A stretch of DNA of 64,000 nucleotides from CAZWUK01 sp964636685. Its GTDB lineage: Bacteria; Bacillota; Clostridia; Christensenellales; CAG-138. Below are positions 23,968 through 34,481 of this stretch, one piece after another; within the stretch, counting starts at the first letter, position 1, and each line of letters begins with the position of its first letter. Made by a program: the position numbers and the translations under genes. Below the pieces are notes generated by a model that was not told where the DNA came from, searched no databases, and worked only from the letters and a program-made list of their open reading frames with translations. The stretch is taken from NCBI GenBank assembly GCA_964636685.1, contig CAZWUK010000001.1, forward strand, positions 55,499 to 119,498, written 5' to 3'.

Positions 23968-24942
23968 ATGGAGCAGCTACGTCTTGGCATACTGGGTTAT
24001 GCGGACATTGTCAGGCGCCGCATTTTACCGGCGCTGTCCGAAACAAAGCAAATCGTTCTTTCGGGCATCGCAACCCGGCGCGATCCGGAGGAATATCCCA
24101 AATTAGACTCCTTGTCCGAAACGCCGCGCTTCTACCCCGGCTACGAAGCGCTCCTTGCAGACCCCGCGATCGACGCGGTTTACATTCCCCTCCCCAACAG
24201 TCTGCACGCCGAGTGGGCCATCCGCGCCATGGAAGCCGGAAAGCATGTGCTGTGCGAGAAACCGATGGCGCTGAGTCTTGCTGAAACAAAGCATCTGTTC
24301 GCCGTGGCAGACGCCAACCGTGTACAGCTGTGCGAAGCGTTTGCCTGCATGCAGTCACCGCTGTTTCCCGTATTGCGCGATATGATTACGCAGGACTACG
24401 TCGGTGATCTCACCGTAATGAACGCCTTTTTTCACTATTATAAACCCGGCTGGGAAAATTCGATCGTGGCAAAGCCGGAGCTGGGCGGCGGCGCGTTCAA
24501 CGACGTAGGCTGCTACCATGTGCTGACGTTTTGCGAGCTGCTGGAGCGCGCGCCATCGGATGCGTACGGCGTATTTGAGATCGGCAAGACAGGCGTCGAT
24601 GAATTGGTCATTGCCACGCTTGATTTTGACGGCCCGGTCGGCGTGCTGCAAAGCAGTATCCGTTCCATCCGCAACACCGGCATTACGCTGCTCGGCAGCA
24701 GGGGGTATGTGCATTTTGACCAGACGCCCAACGCCTGGGGTGACATCTCTTTGTATTTTACCGGCGAAAAAGGCACGGGCGAGATCAAGCTCCGCGTACC
24801 AAATAACTACGCCGCAGAACTGGACGCGTTTTCGCGTACCGTCACAGAAAATGCGCCCTTTGCCATGTCGCGTGAAAAATCACTGCGAAACGCTGCCGCC
24901 ATGGAACTCATCCGCGGCAGTCTCGTGTTGAAAACCGAGTAA
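23968..24942 (+). CDS. Gfo/Idh/MocA family oxidoreductase
   Basis: This 324-residue protein has an N-terminal Rossmann fold (RLGILGYADIVRRRILPAL, with Tyr-Ala where a Gly or Ala is more usual) and the family motif VLCEKPMAL near residue 93 with the catalytic-type lysine. The C-terminal alpha/beta domain includes GGGAFNDVGCYHV near 178, which supplies the histidine in this family. Members oxidise or reduce sugars and sugar derivatives with NAD(P). The ATG at 23968 follows GGGAGG; a longer open frame upstream (from 23545) is antisense to the neighbouring gene and is not coding. It stands alone. Confidence 0.9.
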   Translation: MEQLRLGILGYADIVRRRILPALSETKQIVLSGIATRRDPEEYPKLDSLSETPRFYPGYEALLADPAIDAVYIPLPNSLHAEWAIRAMEAGKHVLCEKPMALSLAETKHLFAVADANRVQLCEAFACMQSPLFPVLRDMITQDYVGDLTVMNAFFHYYKPGWENSIVAKPELGGGAFNDVGCYHVLTFCELLERAPSDAYGVFEIGKTGVDELVIATLDFDGPVGVLQSSIRSIRNTGITLLGSRGYVHFDQTPNAWGDISLYFTGEKGTGEIKLRVPNNYAAELDAFSRTVTENAPFAMSREKSLRNAAAMELIRGSLVLKTE

Positions 24943-24957
24943 ATACCCCGCTCGCTC

Positions 24958-24986
24958 TTGACAGCGCTTCTTAGTTGTTCTATCAT
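24958..24986 (+). promoter_or_regulatory. Promoter of the MarR/ABC exporter operon
   Basis: TTGACA (24958-24963) is followed after 17 bases by TATCAT (24981-24986). Confidence 0.75.
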
Positions 24987-25012
24987 CTATTGTATAGTTG
25001 ATATGAACAACT
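24973..25012 (+). promoter_or_regulatory. Candidate MarR operator over the -10 box
   Basis: AGTTGTTC (24973-24980) and GAACAACT (25005-25012) are inverted copies, and the inner sequences TATCA and TGATA extend the symmetry. The 40-bp site covers the -10 box and the transcription start of the MarR/exporter operon. Confidence 0.6.
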
Positions 25013-25036
25013 TTTCGTTTTTTCGGAGGTTATTTC

Positions 25037-25519
25037 ATGGATGTTACAGATCGGCAAATTACAAAAATCGGGCGGGAAGCACAGCGCTTCTCGTCTAAGG
25101 TGCTCAAGGATTCCGGCATCGGCCCCTCGGAATACGAACTGATCCATTGCGTACGGCACGCGCCGGGCATCAGTCAGGAGGGCGTGCGCAAGACGCTGGG
25201 GCTCGACAAGGCGGCCGTTGCGCGGCGGGCGGCAAATCTGGAGAAAAAAGGATATTTGTTCCGCCGCCGTGATCCCAACGACGGCCGCGGCAAGCAGCTC
25301 TTTGTCACCGAAAAGACAAACGACCTCAAGCAGTCCAGCGCATCCGTAGAAGGTTTTTTCTACGAATGGCTGTTTGACGGCGAAGTAACGGAAGCGGAAA
25401 AAGCGGTGTTTGTGGACGTGCTGGCGCGGCTGTACCACAAGGCAAAAGCCGAGCGCCGAACGGGCTTTGTCAACCTGATCGCACTGGAGGAAAAACGGCA
25501 TGGCGGCTCTGAGACCTGA
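25037..25519 (+). CDS. MarR family transcriptional regulator of an ABC exporter
   Basis: This 160-residue protein is a winged-helix MarR regulator: GPSEYELIHCVRHAPGISQEGV, then KTLGLDKAAVARRAANLEKKGYLF (recognition helix) and RRRDPNDGRGKQLFVT (wing). It is the first gene of a three-gene operon, overlaps the following exporter gene by 20 bases, and has an inverted repeat in its promoter. By analogy with other MarR/exporter operons it would repress the exporter and be released by a transported compound. Confidence 0.88.
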   Translation: MDVTDRQITKIGREAQRFSSKVLKDSGIGPSEYELIHCVRHAPGISQEGVRKTLGLDKAAVARRAANLEKKGYLFRRRDPNDGRGKQLFVTEKTNDLKQSSASVEGFFYEWLFDGEVTEAEKAVFVDVLARLYHKAKAERRTGFVNLIALEEKRHGGSET

Positions 25520-27233
25520 CCCGGTCAAAGAGCCTGCCCGCATGAAAAGCTACTGGAAGCGCGAGTGGAAGGCGGTGCTCGCCGTCGCGTTTTTTGGGTT
25601 GCTTTTTGACGGCTGCATGACCTTTGGGCCGATATTGCAGGGCAGGCTCATCGATACCATCGTATCCGAATCGCCGCTCTCGGCTGTCCTGCTGCAAGCG
25701 GCGGCGTTTCTCGCCTTGATCCTGTTCGTGCAGATCATGCGCTTTTTCAAACGCTATTTTGTGCGTCTGTTTGCAAATCGCACAAGCGCGTCGATGCGTC
25801 TGATGCTCTACAACAACCTTCTCCATCGGGATATTGCCTTCCTCTCGCAGGCAAAGACCGGCGACCTGCTCACCCGCGCCGTTTCGGACGTGGACATCTG
25901 CGTCGAGGGCATGCGGAAAATCACCACGGAGGTATTTGACACCGGCGTTTTGATGCTCTCCTATCTCATTTCTTTGTTTGTTTATGATTGGAAAATTACA
26001 CTGGCCGCCTGCGCGTTCGTTCCCGTTGCGATGCTGCTTGCCGAAAAGCTCAAAAAGAGCATCGTTCGCTTTTCAAAAGCAGCGCGCAGTCAGAGCAGCC
26101 ATGTTGCGGAGCTGACCTACGACAATGTAGAACACACGGTTTTATTACGCGTCAACGGTCTGGAGGGGCAAAACCAAGCCGCCTATTTTACGGCGCTTGA
26201 TGATCTGGAACAAAAATCCATCAAAGCAAATCTCCTCGAAAACTCCATGCAGCCGGTCTATCAGGTGATCGCGCTGCTGGGGATTGTTTTTGCGCTCTAT
26301 TTCGGCGGGCAAAACGTGATCGGCGGCGGTTGGACGGTGGGCATGTTCTCTGCTTACATCTCGATCTTTACCGCGCTCACCCTAAAGGCCAGCAAGGCGG
26401 CAAAGCTCTTTAATTCCTACCAGAAGGCAAAGGTCTCCTGGCAGCGCATCAAGCCGTATCTGACGCCGCATCAGGAAAAGGACAAGACCGATCGCGGTAT
26501 ACCAAAAACGCACACAATCCAAATCGACAAACTCCGTTTTGCCTACCCCGCAAGCCAGAATACGATTCTTAACAATATCACGCTGTCCGCCCGCACCGGC
26601 GAGATCATCGGCGTGACGGGGTCGGTCGCCTGCGGGAAAACGACGCTCGGCGTTGTGCTGCAGGGGCTATATCCCTATGAAGGCAGCATTCTGCTTGACG
26701 GGGCGGCGCTGTCTGGCTATTCCGACTGGGAGAAAAGCCTTCGCATCTCCTATCTTGGGCACCATCCCGAGCTTCTCTCGGATACGATCTATCAAAATAT
26801 CACGTTGGGGGACGGTGGCGACATTCTGCCGGTGCTGAACGACGTCTGCTTTTTGGAGGATCTTTCCACCATGCCGCTGGGCGTGGATACCGTCGTCGGC
26901 AGCAGCGGCGTGCGGCTCTCCGGCGGACAGCAGGCGCGTATCGCGCTTGCGCGCGCGCTCTATCGCAAAAGTCCCGTGCTGATTCTTGACGATCCGTTTT
27001 CGGCTGTCGATATGCGCACGGAGGAAGCCATTTTGCAAAACCTTCGCACGCGCTATGCGGACCGCATCATCTTCCTGATCTCCCACCGCCTCACGGCTTT
27101 CCCCAAGACCGACCGTGTGCTTTTGCTGCAAAAAGACGGATCGGGGCTTTGCGATACGCACGAAGCGCTGCTTGCCGCCTCGCCCTTGTATCGGGGTATC
27201 TATACCTTGCAGACGGGGGGTAACGTGACATGA
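25500..27233 (+). CDS. ABC exporter half-transporter, degenerate-site subunit
   Basis: This 577-residue protein has an N-terminal six-helix export domain (about residues 20-300) and a C-terminal ATPase. The ATPase shows Walker A (GSVACGKTT), signature (RLSGGQQARIALARAL) and Walker B (VLILDDPFSAVD). In Walker B the catalytic glutamate is replaced by aspartate, the hallmark of the degenerate-site subunit in heterodimeric exporters such as TM287/288. The ATG at 25500 has a GGAGG RBS within the MarR gene; the ATG at 25542 is an alternative. It overlaps its partner gene as ATGA. Confidence 0.92.
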   Translation: MAALRPDPVKEPARMKSYWKREWKAVLAVAFFGLLFDGCMTFGPILQGRLIDTIVSESPLSAVLLQAAAFLALILFVQIMRFFKRYFVRLFANRTSASMRLMLYNNLLHRDIAFLSQAKTGDLLTRAVSDVDICVEGMRKITTEVFDTGVLMLSYLISLFVYDWKITLAACAFVPVAMLLAEKLKKSIVRFSKAARSQSSHVAELTYDNVEHTVLLRVNGLEGQNQAAYFTALDDLEQKSIKANLLENSMQPVYQVIALLGIVFALYFGGQNVIGGGWTVGMFSAYISIFTALTLKASKAAKLFNSYQKAKVSWQRIKPYLTPHQEKDKTDRGIPKTHTIQIDKLRFAYPASQNTILNNITLSARTGEIIGVTGSVACGKTTLGVVLQGLYPYEGSILLDGAALSGYSDWEKSLRISYLGHHPELLSDTIYQNITLGDGGDILPVLNDVCFLEDLSTMPLGVDTVVGSSGVRLSGGQQARIALARALYRKSPVLILDDPFSAVDMRTEEAILQNLRTRYADRIIFLISHRLTAFPKTDRVLLLQKDGSGLCDTHEALLAASPLYRGIYTLQTGGNVT

Positions 27234-28993
27234 AGCAGCCAAAAAAGGCGCGCTCCCTCACGCTGCGCTGCCTGCTGGAAACCGCACGGCGTAACCTTTT
27301 TTTGATGGTCGGACTTTCGATCGCCATTGCCGCGGTCGTCTTACTGTCGCTTGTTCCGCCGCAGATTCTGCGTACCGTCATCGACACCTGTCTCGTTCCA
27401 AAATCGACAGAAGCGCTGTTGCCGCTCGCATTTTCCTATCTCGGAGTTATCATACTGGTCGGGGTATTTGATTTTTGCAAGGGCGGTCTTTTGACGGTAT
27501 TCGGGCAAAGGCTTGTCAACCGGCTGCGCCGCGCCATGACGGAAAAGCTTTCCCGCATCGGCACGCGCTACTTTTCACAGCATCCCTCCGGTGAAATCAC
27601 CTCGCGCTTTACCGCGGATGTGGAAAATGTGAACGCGCTTTTTTCCGACGGCGTAATCAGCATGGTCATCGACTGCTTCAAGATCGTGGGCATCATCGTC
27701 TCCATCTGGGTCTTTTCCGGCACGCTGGGGATCATTACGCTGTGCCTTGTCCCTGTAATCTACACCGTCACGCGCACATTCCAAAAAAAGATGCTGCGGG
27801 CGCAGATTGAGAATCTTGAGCAGCTGGGGCGCGTCAACAGTCATATTTCCGAAACGCTCAAAAACGTTCGTATGATAAAATCCTTTAGCAAGGAGGCATA
27901 TATGGAATCGCTCTACCGGCAGCGCCTGCAGGACAATTTCAATACCGTGGAGCGCGTCAATTTTTACGATTCCTGCTATTCCCCCATCATCCAGATCGTT
28001 CGCGCGTCGGTCATCTCCGCAATCGTGCTGCTCTCCAGCAAGCAGCTGAATTATCTCGGCATCTCGCTTGGCATGGTCGCCGCCTCCATCGAGCTGATCT
28101 CCAATCTCTTTGCGCCGATTGAGGCGCTCGGCATGGAGCTGCAAAATGTTCAGAAGGGGCTTTCGGGCGTCCGGCGGCTCAACGACTTTGATAAGGAACC
28201 CGAGGAGCCCAAAAAGGACGCTTCCTTGACAGCAGACGCGTTGCTCGCAAAAAAAGCCGGGCTCGGACTCGCCTTCGACCATGTTTCCTTTTCGTATGAT
28301 CCGTCGCAGCCGGTGCTGTGCGACGTCAATCTCACCGCTAGGCCGGGCGAAAGCGTGACCTTCGCCGGACGGACGGGTGTGGGAAAGACAACGCTCTTTC
28401 GCCTGATTATGGGACTTTTGGAGCCGACCTCCGGGCGGATCCTTTTAGACGGGCACGACGTTTACGCCATTCCCAACGCGGAAAAACGCCGTCTGTTCGG
28501 CTATGTGGAGCAGCAGTTCTCCTATATTCGCGGCTCCATTGCCGACCAGATCAGCCTATGCGATCCTGCCGTCAGCCAAAGCGACGTGGAACGCGCCATG
28601 CGCTTTGTAGGGCTGCACGAAACCGTGCTGGGTCTTCCCGCAGGCTACGATACCGTGATTACGGGACACGGCGATTTTTCACAGGGGCAGGAGCAGCTGT
28701 TGTGCATTGCGCGCGCCATCGCAGCCGATCCCGCGGTGCTGCTGCTCGACGAGGTAACGGCAAACCTCGACTCGGTAACGGAAACGCATATCATGGAAAT
28801 TCTCAAAAAAGCCGGGCAGGGTCGCACCGTTCTCTCCATTTCCCATCGCATGACCGCCATGCTGCACTGCGACCGCATCGTATTGCTCGAAAACGGTCGC
28901 GTTCTGCGCTCCGGTACGCCTGAAGCGGTATTCCGTGAGGACGCATGGCTGCAGGCGCGTCTGCACTTGGAGGAAAACACCTGGAATTCTTGA
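27230..28993 (+). CDS. ABC exporter half-transporter, consensus-site subunit
   Basis: This 587-residue protein has six membrane helices (about residues 20-310) and an ATPase with Walker A (GRTGVGKTT), signature (DFSQGQEQLLCIARAI) and Walker B with the catalytic glutamate (VLLLDEVTANLD). The FSQGQ signature is not canonical LSGGQ and faces the degenerate Walker site of the partner, so the complex would have one consensus and one degenerate ATP site. It starts in an ATGA overlap with the partner gene. Multidrug or lipid export is usual for such pairs; the substrate here is unknown. Confidence 0.92.
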   Translation: MKQPKKARSLTLRCLLETARRNLFLMVGLSIAIAAVVLLSLVPPQILRTVIDTCLVPKSTEALLPLAFSYLGVIILVGVFDFCKGGLLTVFGQRLVNRLRRAMTEKLSRIGTRYFSQHPSGEITSRFTADVENVNALFSDGVISMVIDCFKIVGIIVSIWVFSGTLGIITLCLVPVIYTVTRTFQKKMLRAQIENLEQLGRVNSHISETLKNVRMIKSFSKEAYMESLYRQRLQDNFNTVERVNFYDSCYSPIIQIVRASVISAIVLLSSKQLNYLGISLGMVAASIELISNLFAPIEALGMELQNVQKGLSGVRRLNDFDKEPEEPKKDASLTADALLAKKAGLGLAFDHVSFSYDPSQPVLCDVNLTARPGESVTFAGRTGVGKTTLFRLIMGLLEPTSGRILLDGHDVYAIPNAEKRRLFGYVEQQFSYIRGSIADQISLCDPAVSQSDVERAMRFVGLHETVLGLPAGYDTVITGHGDFSQGQEQLLCIARAIAADPAVLLLDEVTANLDSVTETHIMEILKKAGQGRTVLSISHRMTAMLHCDRIVLLENGRVLRSGTPEAVFREDAWLQARLHLEENTWNS

Positions 28994-29018
28994 GCGATTA
29001 CAACTATGTACAAGATAT

Positions 29019-29055
29019 TACGGGCATTGCCGCTCAAAAAACGGTAATGCCCGTA
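29019..29055. terminator. Bidirectional terminator between exporter operon and ilvD
   Basis: A 14-bp stem with one imperfect pair (29019-29032 with 29042-29055) lies between two convergent genes. The minus-strand loop side contains TTTTTT, and the plus strand continues with TACGTTTTG. Confidence 0.65.
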
Positions 29056-29107
29056 CTACGTTTTGTGGAAAGCTTATCCGCTCTCCGTATGCCCTTTTTG
29101 TTTGCGC

Positions 29108-30772
29108 TTATTCCAGAATCGCGCCCTTGTTGGCGCCGGAAACAAGCTTGGCGTAGCGTTTGAGCCAGCCCTCCGTGATCGCGGGGGCAGGCGCCGTCCA
29201 GTTCTTTTTGCGCAGTTCCAGCGTTTCGTCCGACGCCATGACGCGGATCGCGTGATTCGGAATGTCGATGGATATGGTATCGCCCTCCTCGATCAACGCG
29301 ATATTCCCGCCTGCCGCCGCCTCCGGCGCGACATGCCCGATCGACGCGCCGCGGCTTGCCCCGCTGAACCGGCCGTCGGTGATGAGCGCAACCTGTTTGT
29401 CGAGCTTCATGCCCGCAAGCGCCGAGGTGGGGTTGAGCATCTCGCGCATACCGGGACCGCCCTTGGGGCCTTCATAGCGAATGACCACCACGTCGCCCGC
29501 AACGATCTTCCCGTTGTAGATGGCGTCGATTGCCGCATCCTCACTGTCAAAAACACGCGCAGGCCCGCTGTGCACAAGCATCTCCTTTGCCACCGCGCTG
29601 CGCTTGACGACACAGCCCTCCAGAGCGATATTGCCCCAAAGAATTGCAATGCCGCCCGTCGCGGAATACGCATTCTCGACGGGTCGAATCACCGCGGGAT
29701 CGCCAATCTCTGCGTGTTCCACCGATTCTCCCAACGTCTTGCCCGTGCAGGTCAAAGCGCTGCCGTCGATCAAACCGTGCTTTTGCAATTCATTCAGCAC
29801 AGCCGAGACGCCGCCGGCGTTGTTGAGATCCTGAATATGTGTCGGGCCTGCCGGAGCCAGATGGCACAGATTCGGCGTATGCTCGCTGATCTCGTTGATG
29901 AGCGCAAGATCGAGCGGTACGCCCGCTTCATTGGCGATAGCAAGGCTGTGCAGCACGCTGTTGGTACTGCACCCGAGCGCCATATCGCACGCCATAGCGT
30001 TGGCAATGGCAGTCTTGGTAATAATGTCGCGCGGACGGATGTCTTTTTTGACAAGCTCCATGATCTGCATGCCGGCATGCTTTGCAAGCTGCAAACGCGC
30101 CGCAGAGACTGCCGCAATCGTTCCGTTGCCGGGAAGCGCCATGCCGAGCGCCTCCAGCAGGCAGTTCATGCTGTTTGCCGTGTACATGCCCGCACAAGAC
30201 CCGCAGCCCGGGCAGGCGCCGTGCTCTACACGATCCAGTTCCACATCGTCGATGAGGTTGGCCTTTCGTGCACCGACCGTCTCAAAAAGCTTGGACAGAC
30301 TCACGCGCTCGCCATCGACCAGCCCTGCCATCATGGGACCGCCGGATACCACAATGGACGGAATATTGAGGCGCGCTGCCGCCATCGTCATACCCGGAAC
30401 GATTTTGTCGCAGTTGGGCACGAGCACCAGTCCGTCAAAGCCGTGCGCCATCGCCATTGTCTCCACGCTGTCGGCGATCAGCTCGCGGCTGGGCAGCGAA
30501 TACTTCATGCCCACATGCCCCATGGCAATCCCGTCGCACACGCCGATGGACGGCACAAGGATCGGCGTACCGCCCGCAAGAAGCACGCCCGTCTTGACCG
30601 CCTCGGCAACCTTATCGAGGTGCGCATGTCCCGGCACGATCTCGCTGTACGCACTGACCACGCCGATGAGCGGGCGCCCCAATTCTTCCTTGGTATATCC
30701 CAGAGCATAGAACAACGACCGGTTCGGCGCGCGCTCTACGCCCTCTAGTACGTTTTTACTGCTGTTTTGCAT
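29108..30772 (-). CDS. ilvD: Dihydroxy-acid dehydratase
   Basis: This 554-residue enzyme dehydrates 2,3-dihydroxyisovalerate and its methyl homologue to the 2-keto acids of valine and isoleucine synthesis. It shows the conserved cysteines that hold the Fe-S cluster: CDGIAMGH near residue 49, [11 protein letters not shown] near 117 and [21 protein letters not shown] near 182. The C-terminal [19 protein letters not shown] motif is also present. Length is normal. It is the last gene of the ilvBNCD operon and is separated from ilvC by a hairpin with a short T-tract that could lower its expression. Confidence 0.97.
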   Translation of the reverse strand: MQNSSKNVLEGVERAPNRSLFYALGYTKEELGRPLIGVVSAYSEIVPGHAHLDKVAEAVKTGVLLAGGTPILVPSIGVCDGIAMGHVGMKYSLPSRELIADSVETMAMAHGFDGLVLVPNCDKIVPGMTMAAARLNIPSIVVSGGPMMAGLVDGERVSLSKLFETVGARKANLIDDVELDRVEHGACPGCGSCAGMYTANSMNCLLEALGMALPGNGTIAAVSAARLQLAKHAGMQIMELVKKDIRPRDIITKTAIANAMACDMALGCSTNSVLHSLAIANEAGVPLDLALINEISEHTPNLCHLAPAGPTHIQDLNNAGGVSAVLNELQKHGLIDGSALTCTGKTLGESVEHAEIGDPAVIRPVENAYSATGGIAILWGNIALEGCVVKRSAVAKEMLVHSGPARVFDSEDAAIDAIYNGKIVAGDVVVIRYEGPKGGPGMREMLNPTSALAGMKLDKQVALITDGRFSGASRGASIGHVAPEAAAGGNIALIEEGDTISIDIPNHAIRVMASDETLELRKKNWTAPAPAITEGWLKRYAKLVSGANKGAILE

Positions 30773-30825
30773 CGTTTCTCCTCGCTGTCTTTTCAGATCA
30801 TCAAAGCATGTGTATTACAAAGATC

Positions 30826-30860
30826 AGAAAAGCCGCGGCCCGGATCGCGGCGCCGCGGCT
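30826..30860 (-). terminator. Intercistronic hairpin between ilvC and ilvD
   Basis: A perfect 9-bp GC-rich stem (30831-30839 with 30852-30860) is followed on the minus strand by TTTTC. It lies just downstream of ilvC and probably gives partial termination. Confidence 0.6.
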
Positions 30861-30869
30861 CTGTAACGG

Positions 30870-31901
<1,032 letters not shown>

Positions 31902-32447
31902 TTACGGCAGATAATGAAAGCTGTCCCGCGTGTCTTCACAGTGCATCACGTTGGCGCCCCGATCGATCGAGGTCACGCCGGTTCTGCAAAGCTCTACGAT
32001 GGAAAAGCTGCCGATGACCTCCAGGAAGCCATCGATTTTGGCGGGTTTTCCCGTCAGTTCCACAACAAGGCTTGCCGGGGACAGATCCACGATGTTCGCC
32101 TTGTAAATATCGCACACCTCGCGGATGGCGGTGCGATTCTTCTCGTCGGCCTTGAGCTTGACCAGCAGCAGCTCGCGGCGGATCGAGGTACGGTCGTCCT
32201 GCAAATGCACGGACTTGACCTCGATGAGCTTTTGGGTCTGCAAGAGGATCTGCTCGATGATCTTTTCATCCCCGTGTGTGGAGATGGTAATGCGGGAGAT
32301 TCTCGGATCGTTGGTTTCCGATACGGTCAGAGAATCGATATTGTAGCCCCTGCGCCCGAACATTCCGGCAACCCGGGACAAAACGCCTGCATTGTTCTCC
32401 ACCAAGATGCCGACGATCACCTTTTCCAGCTGTTTGCTGTTTTCCAT
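31902..32447 (-). CDS. ilvN: Acetolactate synthase small (regulatory) subunit
   Basis: This 181-residue protein has an N-terminal ACT domain (VIVGILVENNAGVLSRVAGMFGRRGYNIDSL) and the IlvH/IlvN C-terminal domain (ELLLVKLKADEKNRTAIREVCDIYKANIVD). It binds the large subunit and gives feedback control by valine. I prefer the ATG at 32447, which is six bases after GAGGTG; a GTG at 32456 overlapping the ilvB stop as GTGA is possible. The gene directly follows ilvB. Confidence 0.95.
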   Translation of the reverse strand: MENSKQLEKVIVGILVENNAGVLSRVAGMFGRRGYNIDSLTVSETNDPRISRITISTHGDEKIIEQILLQTQKLIEVKSVHLQDDRTSIRRELLLVKLKADEKNRTAIREVCDIYKANIVDLSPASLVVELTGKPAKIDGFLEVIGSFSIVELCRTGVTSIDRGANVMHCEDTRDSFHYLP

Positions 32448-32452
32448 CCCGT

Positions 32453-34114
32453 TCACCTCACGATCATATCTTCCACCGTCTTACCGGACGGTATCATGGG
32501 CAGTACCTTTTCGTCCTTGTCGATCCGGCAATCGATCCACGCGGGCTTTTTTGCCGCCAGCGCCGACGACAGCGCCTGCTGAAATCCTTCCAGCGTCTCG
32601 GCGCGATAGCCCGCTGCGCCAAAGCCCTCGGCAACCTTGACATAGTCTGTTTTACGTTCGGGAGAAGTTGCCATGTAGTGTTGGTCGTAAAACGCCGCCT
32701 GCCATTGACGCACCATGCCGAGTACGCCGTTGTTCATAATCACCGTGACGATGGGCAGGTTGTAGCTGACTGCTGTACAAGCCTCGTTGAGGTTCATATG
32801 GAACGATCCGTCGCCGGTCACGTGGATGACGGTCGCCTCCGGAACGCCGACCTTGGCGCCGATCGCCGCGCCGTAGCCAAAGCCCATCGTGCCAAGTCCG
32901 CCGCTGGTTAAAAACCCTCTGGGCTTGGTACCGCCGCAGAACTGTGCCGCCCACATCTGGTGCTGTCCGACGTCCGTAACGATGATCGCCTCATCGCCCG
33001 CCTGCCGGCTGATCTCGTTCATGATCTCATGCGGGCGCATCCGGCCGGGAATGCGCGCCGGGACATATTCATCCCTGCGCCACGAAGCGATCTGCGTCTC
33101 CCAGGACGTGCGCTTGCGGTGTTGAATATGTGGCAAGAGCGCGGTAAGCGCGGTGCAGATATCCGAAACCAGCGCGTAATCCGTCTCCACATTCTTGGCG
33201 ATTTCGCTCGGGTCGATATCGATCTGCACGATCTTTGCGCCGGGAGCAAAGCGTTCCACATTGAGCGCCACGCGGTCGGAAAAGCGCATCCCGATGGCAA
33301 GAAAAAGATCCGCGCTGTCCACGGCACGGTTTGCCAGCACGCTTCCGTGCATGCCGAGCATGCCGAGATCCTGCGGGTGATTGTAGCCGATCACGCCCGT
33401 TCCCATGATGGTATGGCAGGTTGGCAGCGCGGCTTTTTCCACAAGCAGGCGCAAAACGTCGGTCGCCTCGCTTGCAATCACGCCGCCGCCCACGCAGACG
33501 ACCGGACGCTGGCTCTCGTTCACCAGTGCGGCGAGGGCTTGGATACGATCCGCCGCCGCATGCTCCGGCGCTGCCGGAACATGCTTTTCACACGGATAAA
33601 ACTCCGTTTTTTGACCGGTAATATCCTTGGGCACATCCACAAGCACCGGCCCTTTTCTGCCGCTGCCGGCAATGTTGAACGCACTGCGCAAAATATCCGC
33701 CAGCTGCGAAACATCGCGCACCACATAGTTGTGCTTCGTGATGGGCTGGGTGATCCCGGCGATATAAACCTCTTGAAAGCTATCCCGTCCGATCAAACCC
33801 GTTCCGACGTTTGCCGTAATAACCACAAGGGGGCTGCTGTCAAGCGCCGCCGTCGCAATGCCGGTGACGGTATTGGTCGCACCCGGGCCGCTCGTTGCAA
33901 TCACAACGCCCGTTTTGCCGGTGGCTCTGGCGTAGCCGTCCGCCGCGTGGGTCGCGCCCTGCTCATGCGCGGCAAGATAATGATGGATCTTGTCACGCTT
34001 TGCGTACAGCGCGTCGTAAATATTCAGCGCCGCGCCGCCCGGGTATCCGAACAGCTCGGTCACGCCCTGCTCGATGAGTACTTCCGTAATGATTTCCGCT
34101 CCCGTGAGCTGCAT
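32453..34114 (-). CDS. ilvB: Acetolactate synthase large (catalytic) subunit
   Basis: This 553-residue thiamine-diphosphate enzyme makes acetolactate from pyruvate. It has the N-terminal PYR domain with GYPGGAALNIYDAL and the catalytic glutamate in AAHEQGATHAADGYAR. The central domain carries the Arg-containing substrate and FAD region, and the C-terminal domain has the ThDP motif (GDGSFHMN...NN, near residues 427-455). It is the first gene after the T-box leader and is followed closely by its regulatory subunit gene. Confidence 0.97.
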   Translation of the reverse strand: MQLTGAEIITEVLIEQGVTELFGYPGGAALNIYDALYAKRDKIHHYLAAHEQGATHAADGYARATGKTGVVIATSGPGATNTVTGIATAALDSSPLVVITANVGTGLIGRDSFQEVYIAGITQPITKHNYVVRDVSQLADILRSAFNIAGSGRKGPVLVDVPKDITGQKTEFYPCEKHVPAAPEHAAADRIQALAALVNESQRPVVCVGGGVIASEATDVLRLLVEKAALPTCHTIMGTGVIGYNHPQDLGMLGMHGSVLANRAVDSADLFLAIGMRFSDRVALNVERFAPGAKIVQIDIDPSEIAKNVETDYALVSDICTALTALLPHIQHRKRTSWETQIASWRRDEYVPARIPGRMRPHEIMNEISRQAGDEAIIVTDVGQHQMWAAQFCGGTKPRGFLTSGGLGTMGFGYGAAIGAKVGVPEATVIHVTGDGSFHMNLNEACTAVSYNLPIVTVIMNNGVLGMVRQWQAAFYDQHYMATSPERKTDYVKVAEGFGAAGYRAETLEGFQQALSSALAAKKPAWIDCRIDKDEKVLPMIPSGKTVEDMIVR

Positions 34115-34144
34115 TGGTTCTGTCCTCCTGTTGCTGATCGATAT

Positions 34145-34427
34145 AAAAAAACCTTTGTCTCCCCTGATCGAAGAGACAAAGGATCATATCCTCTGCGGTA
34201 CCACTCTTGTTGTTCGGAAAAACTCCCGAACCGCTTGATAGACATCCTTGTTGTGAATGTCCCGCGCTGTAACGGACGCTGCCGCCGCCGCTTAATCGTT
34301 TCCTTTCACCGGCGATGCTCCGGGATGACATTCTGACGACGCTCCGGCGCCGTCTCGCACCAACCGACGGCTCTCTTACGCTGTTGCGCCATTTTACTTT
34401 TCCCATCAAAGCATTTTTTTTGTGATT
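34145..34427 (-). promoter_or_regulatory. T-box riboswitch leader of the ilvBNCD operon (valine specifier)
   Basis: The minus-strand leader shows the 5' GGGAAAAGTA motif, the stem I apical motif (GAGAGCCGTCGGTTGGTG, near 34358-34376), and the T-box sequence AGAGTGGTACCGCAG (34193-34207). A terminator follows with a 10-bp stem (34152-34161 with 34173-34182) and seven T. In the specifier loop the pattern GAAT-GTC-ATCCCGGAG fits the T-box consensus GAAY-NNN-ACC..GGAG, which makes GTC (valine, plus-strand bases 34327-34329) the specifier. An isoleucine ATC reading is shifted by three bases and fits less well. Uncharged tRNA-Val would allow transcription of ilvBNCD. Confidence 0.9.
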
Positions 34428-34433
34428 AGCGAG

Positions 34434-34463
34434 ATTGTACAATACCCCGCCGTACAATGTCAA
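34434..34463 (-). promoter_or_regulatory. Promoter of the T-box/ilv operon
   Basis: On the minus strand TTGACA (34458-34463) is followed after 18 bases by TACAAT (34434-34439), just upstream of the T-box leader. Confidence 0.8.
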
Positions 34464-34481
34464 GCAAAATATATAATACTG

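Noticed and set aside
29063..30748. A 561-residue frame antisense to ilvD.
   Set aside because: ilvD is certain by its cysteine motifs, and the antisense translation has no family features.
34327..34332. Isoleucine specifier (ATC) in the T-box.
   Set aside because: GTC lies at the consensus spacing from the GAA motif and is followed by A; ATC is one codon too late. It remains a minor alternative.
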